Assembly: GCA_003223025.1 (NCBI GenBank)
Contig: QHXR01000008.1
Span: forward strand, 29,634-93,633
DNA length: 64,000 nt
Direction of reading: 5' to 3'
DNA from: Acidobacteriota bacterium
GTDB taxonomy: Bacteria; Acidobacteriota; Blastocatellia; Pyrinomonadales; Pyrinomonadaceae
The translations under genes and the position numbers were made by a program. How positions within the stretch are numbered: position 1 is the first letter of the stretch; each line of letters starts with the position of its first letter. This document shows positions 48,858 to 57,020 of this stretch, in pieces. The notes beneath the pieces were generated by a model that worked only from the letters and a program-made list of their open reading frames with translations, had not been told where the DNA came from and ran no database searches.

Positions 48858-49085
48858 AACTCCACTTGACCCCAGGCGGTGCGTGTGTGTATTTTGATTT
48901 CCAAATTGTACGCTATCCTCTAAACCCAATTTAAGGGGGCCCATTCTTATGATGAAGAAAAAGCAAGAATTGAACTTCCAATTCTTCCATTCCACTGTCT
49001 GCACACTTTTTATTTTCTGTCTTGCCGTTCGATTTTGAAAAATCGAAATGCCGGATTCAATCACAACCGAAATTGTGAGGGCATA

Positions 49086-49568
49086 ATGAAAAGCAAAACA
49101 TTTTTTTCAAACTTCGGAGTACTTCTGGAAACCATTTCGGTTGCCGGTCTACTAGCTCAGACTATTTTGGTATTAGGAGCGTGGGCGATCCTGCCGTCAA
49201 TAATACCAGTCCACTTTGATCTGGCAGGAAACCCGGACAGTCACGGCCCTAAATCTGATCTCATCCTTCTTTTTGCATTAAGCCTGACGTCATACGTCGG
49301 GCTGACGTGGCTAGGTCGATTTTCGGATAAGTTTAATTACCCGTGGACCATTACCGAAGGAAATGCGCAGTATCAATATGCCCTTGCTACCATTTTCGTC
49401 AAGTGGATCAAAACCCAGCTCATTTTGCTTTTTGCATTCCTTACCTGGAGCACTATCAGCATTTCGACTGACAAGTCGACTGGTCTTGGACTGTATTTTG
49501 TTCCGTTGATACTAACTCTGTCAGGCGCGAGCTTGGTTGTGTATATTTTTCTCGCTTCGCGCCGTTAG
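49086..49568 (+). CDS. DUF1648-type small membrane protein
   Basis: The 160-residue protein has four hydrophobic segments. 'LPSIIPVHFDLAGNPDSHGPKSDLILL' (about residues 36-62, cut here by its motifs IPVHF and GNPD) is the hallmark of DUF1648 proteins such as the N-terminal part of SdpI, a Bacillus immunity protein. Most members have no known function. The start at 49086 follows a GAGGG ribosome site; an upstream in-frame start adds a poor sequence. The gene is more AT-rich than its surroundings and sits between clpB and the clpB-like fragment, so it may be a recent insertion. It converges with clpB with 13 bases between them. Confidence 0.8.
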   Translation: MKSKTFFSNFGVLLETISVAGLLAQTILVLGAWAILPSIIPVHFDLAGNPDSHGPKSDLILLFALSLTSYVGLTWLGRFSDKFNYPWTITEGNAQYQYALATIFVKWIKTQLILLFAFLTWSTISISTDKSTGLGLYFVPLILTLSGASLVVYIFLASRR

Positions 49569-49581
49569 CACTCAATGTGAG

Positions 49582-52194
49582 TCAGGTACTTGCTGTCTTT
49601 TGCTGGCCGGCCAAGGGCGTGAACTTCATGACTCCATTTTCGGCCGAAATCCGTACCGCCAGCCCGCTTCCGATTTCGCCCTTCAGCAAACTGACGGCAA
49701 GCGGATTCTGGATCAGCGTCTGGATCGCTCGTTTCAAAGGACGTGCTCCGTAAACCGGATCGTAACCTTCCTGGACGAGCAAATCCTTTGCTGATTCATC
49801 GAGCTGGATCGTGATACCGCGATCTTCCAAGTTCCGTCTCAGTTTCTCGAGTTGGACGTCTATGATCTGCGCGATCTCTTCGCGTCCGAGTTGCTTGAAT
49901 ACGACGATGTCGTCGATGCGGTTCAAAAACTCCGCCTTAAAGTGATCGCGAAGTACATGCAAAACATTAGTTCGAATATCGCGATCGGCAAGAGGATTTT
50001 CTGTCGCCGCCTGTATCTCGCGCGAGCCGAGATTCGAGGTCATGATCAGAACCGTGTTCTTAAAATCGACGACGCGTCCTTTCGAATCCGTCAGGCGTCC
50101 GTCATCGAGGATCTGCAACAGAACGTTGAAAACATCCGGATGCGCTTTTTCGATCTCGTCGAACAGTACTACCGAATACGGACGACGTCGCACCGCTTCG
50201 GTGAGCTGCCCACCTTCTTCGTACCCGACATATCCCGGAGGAGCTCCGATCATACGAGCGACGGCGTGCTTCTCCATGTACTCCGACATGTCGAGCCGCA
50301 CCATCGCGCGTTCGTCATCGAATAAAAATTCCGCGAGCGCTCGAGCGGTCTCGGTTTTACCGACACCCGTCGGTCCAAGGAAAATGAATGAGCCGACGGG
50401 CCGATTCGGATCCTGCAGTCCCGCACGTGCACGACGAACCGCGTTTGCGACGGCCTGCAGTCCTTCGTCCTGGCCGATGACGCGATGTCGAAGATTGTCT
50501 TCCATCGAGACGAGCTTCTGCATCTCGCCTTCGAGCATCTTCGAAACAGGCACGCCGGTCCATTTCGCGACGACCTCGGCAACATCTTCTTCGTCGACTT
50601 CTTCTTTCAAGAAAACGCCGTCGGACTGCAGTTGCTCGAGACGTTCGCGTTCGGATTCGAGAAGTTTCTCAACCTCGGGAATGCGTCCGTATTGAAGCTC
50701 GGCAGCCTTGGCGAGATCGCCGGCCTGACGAGCTTGCTCGAGTTGAAGCTTTGCTTCTTCGAGTTGCTCCTTAGCCGTACGCATCTTCTCGATCTCATCT
50801 TTTTCAGACTGCCATTTCGCCTTCATCGCGGACGATTTTTCATTCAGATCGGCGATGCGCTTTTCGATGTCGTCGAGCCGCTCCTTCGATTTCTCGTCCG
50901 TCTCACGCGACAGCGCCTGACGCTCGATCTCGAGCTGCAGGATCTCTCGCTCGAGAACATCGATCTCCTGCGGAAGACTGTCGATCTCAATACGAATTCG
51001 CGATGCGGCTTCGTCGATCAAGTCGATCGCTTTGTCGGGAAGAAATCTATCGGTGATGTAGCGATTCGAAAGTGTCGCCGCCGCGACGATCGCCGCATCC
51101 TTTATTCTTACACCATGATGGACTTCGTATCGCTCCTTCAATCCCCGAAGGATCGCGATCGTATCTTCGACCGTCGGCTCGCCCACATAAACTTGCTGGA
51201 ATCGTCGCTCGAGAGCTTTATCCTTCTCGATGTACTTCTGATATTCGTTCAGAGTCGTTGCACCGACCGCACGCAAAGTTCCGCGCGCGAGCGCGGGCTT
51301 CAGCATGTTAGAAGCATCGATCGCGCCTTCGGACGCACCGGCGCCGACGAGCGTGTGCAGCTCGTCGATAAAGAGAATGATCTGTCCTTCGGCTTTCTCT
51401 ATCTCCTTGAGTACGGCTTTCAATCTGTCTTCGAATTCACCGCGGTATTTTGCACCCGCGAGCATCGCTCCGAGATCAAGCGAGACGAGCTTCTTGTTCT
51501 TCAAGGTTTCCGGAACATCTCCCGAAACGATCCGCTGTGCCAGTCCTTCGACGATGGCGGTTTTACCAACGCCGGGTTCTCCGATTAAGACAGGATTATT
51601 TTTTGTGCGGCGCGAAAGTATCTGGATCGTGCGACGGATCTCATCGTCGCGACCGATCACAGGATCGAGCTTGCCCTTGCGAGCTCGCTCTGTAAGATCC
51701 TGCGCGTATTTGTCGAGAGCCTGGAAATTCTCTTCGGCGTTCTGATCCGTGATCTTGCTTCCGCCGCGCATATCGGTGATGACCTTTTCGAGATCGTCAT
51801 GCGTGATTCCGTTCGAGCGAAGAATGCGACCGGCGTCGCCATCCTTTTCATTCGCGATCGCAAGCAGGAGATGCTCGGTCGAAACGTATTCGTCCTGCAT
51901 CTTCTCGGCTTCTTTCTGTGCTTCTTGAAAGATCGTGTTCGTCCGGGTGCTGAAGTACTGCTGCCCGCCCGAAACCTGCGGGAATTTCGCGATTGCGGCG
52001 TCCACCTCGCTCGTTACGGCCGCGACGTTTGCCCCTATCTTTCCAAGGATCGGGCGCACGACACCTTCCTTCTGGTCGAGCATGGTCGCGAGTAAATGTT
52101 CAGGCTCGACCTGCTGGTTCTGATTCTTTTCGGCGACACCGATCGCCTCTTGTACGGCTTCTTGTCCGCGTATCGTAAACCTGTCGAATCTCAT
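49582..52194 (-). CDS. clpB: ClpB disaggregase
   Basis: The 870-residue Hsp100 chaperone dissolves protein aggregates with DnaK in the cytoplasm. Residues 1-150 are the N domain ('[18 protein letters not shown]'). The first ATPase has Walker A '[15 protein letters not shown]'; the coiled-coil middle domain covers about residues 400-520 ('[20 protein letters not shown]' region); the second ATPase has '[16 protein letters not shown]'. Its long middle domain and the absence of a ClpP-binding tripeptide loop separate it from ClpA/ClpC. It has its own promoter and is near grpE but not in one operon with it. Confidence 0.95.
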   Translation of the reverse strand: MRFDRFTIRGQEAVQEAIGVAEKNQNQQVEPEHLLATMLDQKEGVVRPILGKIGANVAAVTSEVDAAIAKFPQVSGGQQYFSTRTNTIFQEAQKEAEKMQDEYVSTEHLLLAIANEKDGDAGRILRSNGITHDDLEKVITDMRGGSKITDQNAEENFQALDKYAQDLTERARKGKLDPVIGRDDEIRRTIQILSRRTKNNPVLIGEPGVGKTAIVEGLAQRIVSGDVPETLKNKKLVSLDLGAMLAGAKYRGEFEDRLKAVLKEIEKAEGQIILFIDELHTLVGAGASEGAIDASNMLKPALARGTLRAVGATTLNEYQKYIEKDKALERRFQQVYVGEPTVEDTIAILRGLKERYEVHHGVRIKDAAIVAAATLSNRYITDRFLPDKAIDLIDEAASRIRIEIDSLPQEIDVLEREILQLEIERQALSRETDEKSKERLDDIEKRIADLNEKSSAMKAKWQSEKDEIEKMRTAKEQLEEAKLQLEQARQAGDLAKAAELQYGRIPEVEKLLESERERLEQLQSDGVFLKEEVDEEDVAEVVAKWTGVPVSKMLEGEMQKLVSMEDNLRHRVIGQDEGLQAVANAVRRARAGLQDPNRPVGSFIFLGPTGVGKTETARALAEFLFDDERAMVRLDMSEYMEKHAVARMIGAPPGYVGYEEGGQLTEAVRRRPYSVVLFDEIEKAHPDVFNVLLQILDDGRLTDSKGRVVDFKNTVLIMTSNLGSREIQAATENPLADRDIRTNVLHVLRDHFKAEFLNRIDDIVVFKQLGREEIAQIIDVQLEKLRRNLEDRGITIQLDESAKDLLVQEGYDPVYGARPLKRAIQTLIQNPLAVSLLKGEIGSGLAVRISAENGVMKFTPLAGQQKTAST

Positions 52195-52241
52195 AGCTTC
52201 ACTATAATTTGAAATAATGACCGATTACTTAGTCCGCTACC

Positions 52242-52270
52242 ATAATAAAATCTGAGTGTGTTTCTGTCAA
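52242..52270 (-). promoter_or_regulatory. Near-consensus sigma-70-type promoter for clpB
   Basis: On the minus strand TTGACA (52265-52270) is followed after 17 bases by TATTAT (52242-52247). The -35 box is a perfect match and the -10 box matches five of six. Transcription would start near 52235, giving a leader of about 40 bases before the clpB ATG. No CIRCE-like inverted repeat was seen. Confidence 0.75.
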
Positions 52271-52305
52271 ATCGTATAATCGGCCAGAAGATTACAGGCG
52301 AATCA

Positions 52306-52334
52306 GCAAATCAGATGACACAAACCTGATTTGC
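52306..52334. repeat. Small perfect hairpin upstream of the nucleoside permease operon
   Basis: A 9-base stem GCAAATCAG/CTGATTTGC flanks an 11-base loop, 80 bases before the first permease gene. It has no T-tract. It may be a short palindromic repeat or a leader structure. The remaining spacer between clpB and the permease gene shows nothing else. Confidence 0.5.
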
Positions 52335-52413
52335 AGGTATATTTAGCAAGCACCAAATACGTCGGTCGAGTGAACTTCCCCGGTTCATTCCTTGTCCAGC
52401 TCCAGTTGAAGAC

Positions 52414-53493
52414 ATGAAAATTCTGCGAGAAGTCCTCTGGCCGCTTATCGCCGTGATCGCGGCGTTTGTCGTGGGCGGGATCATTGTCCTGCTTATCGGC
52501 GATAACCCGTTTGCCACTTATTACTACATGATCGGCAACTCGTTCAGTTCGCTGAACGACATCGGCTACACACTTTTTATCGCCACGCCGCTGATCTTCA
52601 CCGGACTCGCCGTCGCCGTCGCATTCCGCTGCGGACTTCTCAACATCGGTGCCGAAGGACAACTTTATGTCGCCGCGTTTGCGACGGCGTGGGTCGGGAT
52701 AAAATTTGGCGGGACCGTCGTAGATATTTTCGGCAAGCAAGAGGATTGGTCATGGACGACGCTGCCTCCGCTCGTACTAGATCCGTTCTGTATGCTGACC
52801 GCGGTCGTCGCAGGTGCACTATGGGGAGCGATCCCCGGATTATTAAAGGCGAAGTTTGGTTCGCATGAAGTGATCAACACGATCATGCTGAACTTCATTG
52901 CCGTCGCGTTGGTCAGCTACTTCACGCAGTACTACTACAAGATCCCGGGGGATCCGATCATGCAGACTGCGGAAATCGGTCCGGGAGCGCACATCCCTCG
53001 CATTAGTCAGTACATTCACGGAATGCCCGAGTTCGTCCCGCTGAGCATCGCCTTTCTGCTCGCGATACTGATGTGCATTCTCGTCTACATATTTCTTTGG
53101 AAAACGAAATGGGGATACGAACTGCGCGCGGTCGGCGAGAATCCATCTGCGGCTGAGTACGGCGGGATCTCTCCGAAAAAGCAGATCGTCATCGCGATGA
53201 CAATTTCAGGCGGTCTCGCCGGAATGGTTGCCATCGGCGAGGTGCTCGGTTATCGATACCGATACTACGACGGCTTTTCGGATGGATGGGGATTCCTCGG
53301 GATTGCGGTCGCATTGCTCGGACGTAATCATCCGCTCGGCGTATTTATAGCGGCTGTCTTCTTTGCGGTTCTCAAACGCGGCGAGATCTTTGTCGATATC
53401 GAAACTCGATTCGTATCGAAAGACCTGGTTGAAGTTCTGCAGGCGATCATCATCATCTTCGTCGCCTCGCTGCAAAAGTTTTCGAGGAAATAG
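52414..53493 (+). CDS. Nucleoside ABC transporter permease (YufP/NupP-like)
   Basis: A 359-residue integral membrane protein of the branched-chain amino acid/ribose permease superfamily, subtype found with BmpA-like nucleoside-binding proteins. It has about nine membrane segments. Characteristic parts are 'GLAVAVAFRCGLLNIGAEGQLYV' (about residues 70-90, cut here by motif NIGAEGQ), 'GSHEVINTIMLNF' near 150 and 'RAVGENPSAAEYGGI' near 240, which contacts the ATPase. The neighbouring permease, phosphorylase and kinase genes support nucleoside import. No binding protein or ATPase gene is in the window. Confidence 0.85.
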   Translation: MKILREVLWPLIAVIAAFVVGGIIVLLIGDNPFATYYYMIGNSFSSLNDIGYTLFIATPLIFTGLAVAVAFRCGLLNIGAEGQLYVAAFATAWVGIKFGGTVVDIFGKQEDWSWTTLPPLVLDPFCMLTAVVAGALWGAIPGLLKAKFGSHEVINTIMLNFIAVALVSYFTQYYYKIPGDPIMQTAEIGPGAHIPRISQYIHGMPEFVPLSIAFLLAILMCILVYIFLWKTKWGYELRAVGENPSAAEYGGISPKKQIVIAMTISGGLAGMVAIGEVLGYRYRYYDGFSDGWGFLGIAVALLGRNHPLGVFIAAVFFAVLKRGEIFVDIETRFVSKDLVEVLQAIIIIFVASLQKFSRK

Positions 53494-53506
53494 GGATGGG
53501 ATTTTT

Positions 53507-53619
53507 ACCGCAGAGACACCGAGACGCAGAGGTTATGAAGGAATTTGTGCGAACAAGAATCTCACGCGTTTTGTAAGGAGTTTGAAAAAGTTCTCTCTGC
53601 GTCTCCGCGTCTCGGCGGT
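53507..53619. repeat. Inverted repeat, 'cgcagagac' type
   Basis: Arms 53507-53531 and 53595-53619 pair at 22 of 25 positions ('accgcagagacaccgagac' and its complement) with a 63-base loop. Words of this kind recur in intergenic repeats of many unrelated bacteria. It fills the gap between the two permease genes. Confidence 0.85.
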
Positions 53620-53641
53620 TCAAATTGTTTGAAGGTATTCA

Positions 53642-54562
53642 ATGAGCGAATTATTCACACCGACGTTCCTACTCATCCTGCTGTTCTCGACGATCCGCAC
53701 AGCGACGCCGCTGATCTTTGCGGCGCTCGGCGGACTGTTCTCTGAGCGGGCCGGAGTCATCAACATCGCACTCGAGGGCTTAATGCTCGCCGGAGCCTTC
53801 ACGGCTGCGGTCGTGACATACGAGCTTCAGAATCCGTATATCGGATTTTTGTGTGGACTGCTCGCAGGCGCGGCGCTCGCGTTGGTCTATGCAGTTGCAG
53901 TCATTAAGTTCGAAGCCGATCAGGTGGTCACGGGATTTGCCGTGAGCCTTCTCATGATCGGATTGCCGGCGGTGATCAGCGCCGCGATCTACGATTCGGC
54001 CGGATCTACCGAGCAGATCGCAAAAGAATTTCTCCTGCCGGATATCGACAACCGTCTCAACATCGCATCGATACTCGCGTTCATTCTCGTCCCGATCGTC
54101 TGGTATGTGATCTACAAAACGCCGTTCGGCCTGCGGCTTCGCGCGGCGGGTGAAAATCCGGCGGCGGCGGATGCGGCCGGCGTAAACGTTATTCGATTGC
54201 GATACCTTGCGGTAGTTCTATCGGGCGTGCTCGCGGCAGCCGGCGGTGCATATCTTTCGATCGGGCAGAGTTCGCTGTTCACAAAAGCGATGACTGCGGG
54301 TCGCGGCTACATCGCGCTAGCGGCGCTCATCCTGGCAAAGTGGAGACCGGTTCCCGTACTTTTCGCATGTCTGTTTTTCGGATTCACCGAAGCACTCGCG
54401 ATCCAGATGCAGGGCGTCGTGAAACTTCCGTCGGGGGAAGACATTCCGGTCCAGTTCATTCAAATGATCCCGTATGTGCTGACGATCATCGTGCTCGCAG
54501 GATTCATAGGATTGTCGAGAGCTCCGAAAGCTTTGGGAATTCCGTATAAGAAAGAGAGTTAG
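53642..54562 (+). CDS. Nucleoside ABC transporter permease (YufQ/NupQ-like)
   Basis: The 306-residue second permease has about eight membrane segments. 'FSERAGVINIALEGLMLAG' near residues 35-53 and 'RAAGENPAAADAAGVNV' near 170-186 are the conserved blocks of the subtype, the second being the ATPase-contact loop. It would pair with the product of the preceding gene to form the membrane channel for nucleosides. Although a 148-base spacer with an inverted repeat intervenes, the orientation and function support one operon. Confidence 0.85.
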   Translation: MSELFTPTFLLILLFSTIRTATPLIFAALGGLFSERAGVINIALEGLMLAGAFTAAVVTYELQNPYIGFLCGLLAGAALALVYAVAVIKFEADQVVTGFAVSLLMIGLPAVISAAIYDSAGSTEQIAKEFLLPDIDNRLNIASILAFILVPIVWYVIYKTPFGLRLRAAGENPAAADAAGVNVIRLRYLAVVLSGVLAAAGGAYLSIGQSSLFTKAMTAGRGYIALAALILAKWRPVPVLFACLFFGFTEALAIQMQGVVKLPSGEDIPVQFIQMIPYVLTIIVLAGFIGLSRAPKALGIPYKKES

Positions 54563-54573
54563 CCGACAGGACG

Positions 54574-54614
54574 CATGTGTCCGATATGTCCTATAGGACT
54601 TATGGGACATATGG
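54574..54614. repeat. Short imperfect inverted repeat ('atgtcctata' type)
   Basis: 'gcatgtgtccgatatgtcc' at 54574 pairs with 'ggacttatgggacatatgg' at about 54596-54614, with some mismatches and a very short loop. The alternating tccta/tagga words are typical of a repeat. It lies in the 103-base gap before the phosphorylase gene. Confidence 0.65.
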
Positions 54615-54665
54615 CCAATCAGGCCGAGACCCGCTCCTATTGTGCTAACCTAAGTTTCCGTTTTT

Positions 54666-55523
54666 ATGAGTTACGAACTGGCGGCCGAAACGGCCGACTT
54701 CATTAGATCGAAGTATGCGAAATCACCGAAGACAGCGATAGTGCTCGGCAGCGGCCTCGGTGCGTTTGCCGAGGAACTGGAGAATGCGATCCGGATCCCT
54801 TATCCGGAAATCCCGAACTTCGCGACTTCTACCGTTGAAGGACATGCCGGTCAATTAGTCCTCGGTGAGATCGACGGCACACCCGTCGCAGTACAACAAG
54901 GCCGATTCCATTTCTACGAAGGCTACGAAATGGACCAGGTAACGTTTCCGATGCGGACATTCGGGCTGATGGGAATTGAAAATGTAATTCTCACGAATGC
55001 TGCGGGCAGTCTCAGCACCGAGATGGCGCCCGGAAGTTTGATGTTGATCAGCGATCATCTGAATTGCATGGGCGTGAACCCGCTTCGCGGTTCTAATGAC
55101 AAACGCTTTGGTCCGCGATTTCCCGATATGACATCGGCCTATGACGCGGAGCTTCAGACGATCGTGGTGACGGCGGCGGATGAGATCGCGAAGGAAAGAT
55201 TTGAGAGTGGTGTCGATAAAAGCAACACCGACTTTTTGCACCGCGGCGTTTACTGCGGACTCTCAGGTCCGACTTACGAAACTCCTGCGGAAGTGCGGAT
55301 GTATCGACTGCTCGGCGCGGATGCGGTGGGCATGTCGACGGTTCCCGAAGCGATCATCGCGCGACATCAGGGAATGCGCGTCGTCGGAATTTCTTGCATA
55401 ACAAATTTTGCTGCCGGCATGACCGACGAATCGATCAACCACGCAGAAGTGATGGAGACCGGTGCTCGCGTCGCCGAAGTTTTTAAGGAGCTGCTGAGAC
55501 GTGTGATTCGCGAGTTGCATTAG
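54666..55523 (+). CDS. Purine nucleoside phosphorylase
   Basis: The 285-residue enzyme splits inosine, guanosine or their deoxy forms with phosphate into base and ribose-1-phosphate. It is of the trimeric type: 'IVLGSGLGAFAEEL' near 26-39 binds phosphate, 'TVEGHAGQLVLG' follows, 'QQGRFHFYEGY' has the active-site histidine near 87, 'TNAAGSL' near 115, 'GPTYETPAEVRM' near 200, 'VGMSTVPEAIIARH' near 220 and 'ISCITNFAAG' near 243 with the purine-binding asparagine. All are intact. It acts on nucleosides brought in by the permeases just upstream. Confidence 0.93.
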   Translation: MSYELAAETADFIRSKYAKSPKTAIVLGSGLGAFAEELENAIRIPYPEIPNFATSTVEGHAGQLVLGEIDGTPVAVQQGRFHFYEGYEMDQVTFPMRTFGLMGIENVILTNAAGSLSTEMAPGSLMLISDHLNCMGVNPLRGSNDKRFGPRFPDMTSAYDAELQTIVVTAADEIAKERFESGVDKSNTDFLHRGVYCGLSGPTYETPAEVRMYRLLGADAVGMSTVPEAIIARHQGMRVVGISCITNFAAGMTDESINHAEVMETGARVAEVFKELLRRVIRELH

Positions 55524-55536
55524 CATGAAGGCTGCC

Positions 55537-55612
55537 AACCGCAGATAACACGGATGACGCAGATAAGAAACGATTTGATTTCCATCCGCGTTATCTGCGT
55601 CCATCAGCGGTT
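55537..55612. repeat. Inverted repeat, 'ccgcagataac' type
   Basis: The left arm 55537-55566 ('aaccgcagataacacggatg..') and right arm 55586-55612 are complementary with a small internal shift. Such 'cgcagataa' repeats are common in intergenic DNA of many bacteria. It fills most of the 124-base gap between phosphorylase and uridine kinase genes. Confidence 0.8.
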
Positions 55613-55647
55613 AAACGACCGGCTAATTTCTGAACAAGATTGACCCT

Positions 55648-56271
55648 ATGATTATTGGCATCTGCGGAGGAACAGGATCAGGCAAGACGACGATCGCGAG
55701 AAAGATCGTCGAGGCAGTCGGGCGTGCGAATGTCGTGCTCGTCGAGCAGGATTCGTACTATCGCAATCTTGCCGACATGCCGCTCGACGAACGTCATCAG
55801 GCGAACTTTGATCATCCCGATTCGATCGACAGCGACATGCTCGTCAATCATCTGATCCGGCTGAAGCAGGGTTTGTCGATCGAGATGCCGCTCTATGATT
55901 TCGTGACGCACACTCGCAGTGAAGAGATCGAAGTGATCGATCCGAAACCGGTGGTGATCGTCGAAGGAATTTTGATCTTCGCCGAGCCGAGAGTTTTAGA
56001 TCTGCTCGATGTACGCGTCTTCGTCGACACACCCGACGATGTCCGGCTGATGCGCCGTCTTCGACGCGACATAAACGAGCGCGGTCGAACATTCGAGCGC
56101 ACGCTCGAGCAATACGAGCGAACGATACGGCCGATGCACTTTGAATTTGTAGAGCCGTCAAAGCGTCACGCCGACATCATAATTCCCGAGGGTTCGAATA
56201 CAGGTGTGACGGTCGAATTTTTATGCAGCATGGTGCGCGAAAAGTTAAAAGTCGAGCACATCGTCAACTAG
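55648..56271 (+). CDS. udk: Uridine kinase
   Basis: This 207-residue kinase phosphorylates uridine and cytidine. The P-loop 'GICGGTGSGKTTIA' is at residues 4-17, 'LVEQDSYYRNLADM' near 31-44 holds the nucleoside-binding aspartate and tyrosine, 'YDFVTHTRS' near 83 and 'VVIVEGILIFAEPRVLDLLD' near 98-117 give the Walker-B region, and 'RRLRRDINERGR' is the lid. Length and motifs are those of the standard bacterial enzyme. It is part of the salvage operon. Confidence 0.95.
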   Translation: MIIGICGGTGSGKTTIARKIVEAVGRANVVLVEQDSYYRNLADMPLDERHQANFDHPDSIDSDMLVNHLIRLKQGLSIEMPLYDFVTHTRSEEIEVIDPKPVVIVEGILIFAEPRVLDLLDVRVFVDTPDDVRLMRRLRRDINERGRTFERTLEQYERTIRPMHFEFVEPSKRHADIIIPEGSNTGVTVEFLCSMVREKLKVEHIVN

Positions 56272-56272
56272 C

Positions 56273-56373
56273 ATTACAAAATTACCGAATTAATAATTAC
56301 GAAATTAATCTGTAAAGATGAACAAGAAGTTTCACGGTGTAATTAGTAATGCGGTAATTATTAATTTTGTAAT
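56273..56373. repeat. AT-rich inverted repeat
   Basis: Arms of about 34 bases at 56273-56307 and 56340-56373 ('attacaaaattaccgaat..' and its complement) pair with a few mismatches around a 32-base loop. It is far more AT-rich than the genome around it. It fills the gap between uridine kinase and cytidine deaminase genes. Confidence 0.85.
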
Positions 56374-56388
56374 TGATCTGAGGAAAAC

Positions 56389-56802
56389 ATGGCGCAAGAA
56401 GTAATGAAGCACGCTGATCAGGAATTGATAGACATGGCGACCGCGGTCCGTGAGAACGCCTACGCACCGTTCTCCAACTTTCGAGTCGGAGCGGCGCTTG
56501 AGACTGATGACGGCGACATGATCGATGGCTGCAACGTCGAGTCGGCGAGTTATGGATTGACGGTATGCGCCGAGCGCGTCGCGATCTGGAAAGCGATCTC
56601 GCAAGGAAAGCGAAAAATAAAACATATCGCAGTCGTCGCCGACACCGAAGAACTGACTCCGCCGTGCGGCGTATGTCGCCAGATCATCTGGGAATTCGGC
56701 GGCGACATTCCGGTGATCCTCGCGAATCTGAAAGGCAAGACCGAGGTCGTTCAGATGAGAGATCTTTTGCCCCGTGCTTTTGATACGAAGTTTTTGAAAT
56801 AG
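56389..56802 (+). CDS. cdd: Cytidine deaminase
   Basis: The 137-residue enzyme converts cytidine to uridine. 'YAPFSNFRVGAALETDDG' near residues 25-42, 'GCNVESASYGLTVCAERVAIWKA' (zinc ligand Cys and catalytic Glu in the CAE motif near 60) and 'PPCGVCRQ' near 91-98 (the two other zinc cysteines) are all present. It is the small homotetrameric type. With uridine kinase upstream it channels cytidine into UMP synthesis. Confidence 0.95.
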   Translation: MAQEVMKHADQELIDMATAVRENAYAPFSNFRVGAALETDDGDMIDGCNVESASYGLTVCAERVAIWKAISQGKRKIKHIAVVADTEELTPPCGVCRQIIWEFGGDIPVILANLKGKTEVVQMRDLLPRAFDTKFLK

Positions 56803-56812
56803 CGGTCCCTTC

Positions 56813-56987
56813 GCATCGCGTAGCGATTGCAAGAATTTAGACGTGGCCCTTCAGGCCACGGAAAACCAAATTTGGCCGCGTCGCGTAGCGACGATTGAAT
56901 TCAGTCGTCGCTACGCGACGGATTCTTGTGGCGACCGACCGTGGCCTGAAGGGCCACGGCTAAATTCACATCATCGCTATGCGATGC
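56813..56987. repeat. Composite inverted repeat with about 88-base arms
   Basis: Two copies of a unit lie head to head around a centre near 56900. Each unit has a GCATCGC-type hairpin, 'aatttag', a perfect CGTGGCC-type hairpin (56842-56860 and 56940-56958) and a CGTCGC/GCGACG hairpin (56879-56893 and 56906-56920). The unit matches the element at 7121-7200. It fills the gap before the amidohydrolase gene. Confidence 0.85.
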
Positions 56988-57020
56988 AGAATGGCTCGCG
57001 ACTCACACTTACTTTAAGTT

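Noticed and set aside
50485-51588. A 367-codon open frame opposite clpB
   Set aside because: clpB is unmistakable on the other strand, and the antisense frame has no family resemblance.
52195-52270. CIRCE element for heat-shock control of clpB
   Set aside because: No TTAGCACTC-N9-GAGTGCTAA-like inverted repeat is present; only a near-consensus vegetative promoter was found.
52271-52413. Possible purine riboswitch before the nucleoside permease
   Set aside because: Only one simple 9-base hairpin is present; the conserved loop sequences of purine or other known riboswitches are not seen.
53507-56373. Inverted repeats in the nucleoside operon read as rho-independent terminators
   Set aside because: None is followed by a T-tract and the loops are long (about 19-63 bases, except the short element at 54574), so normal termination is unlikely.
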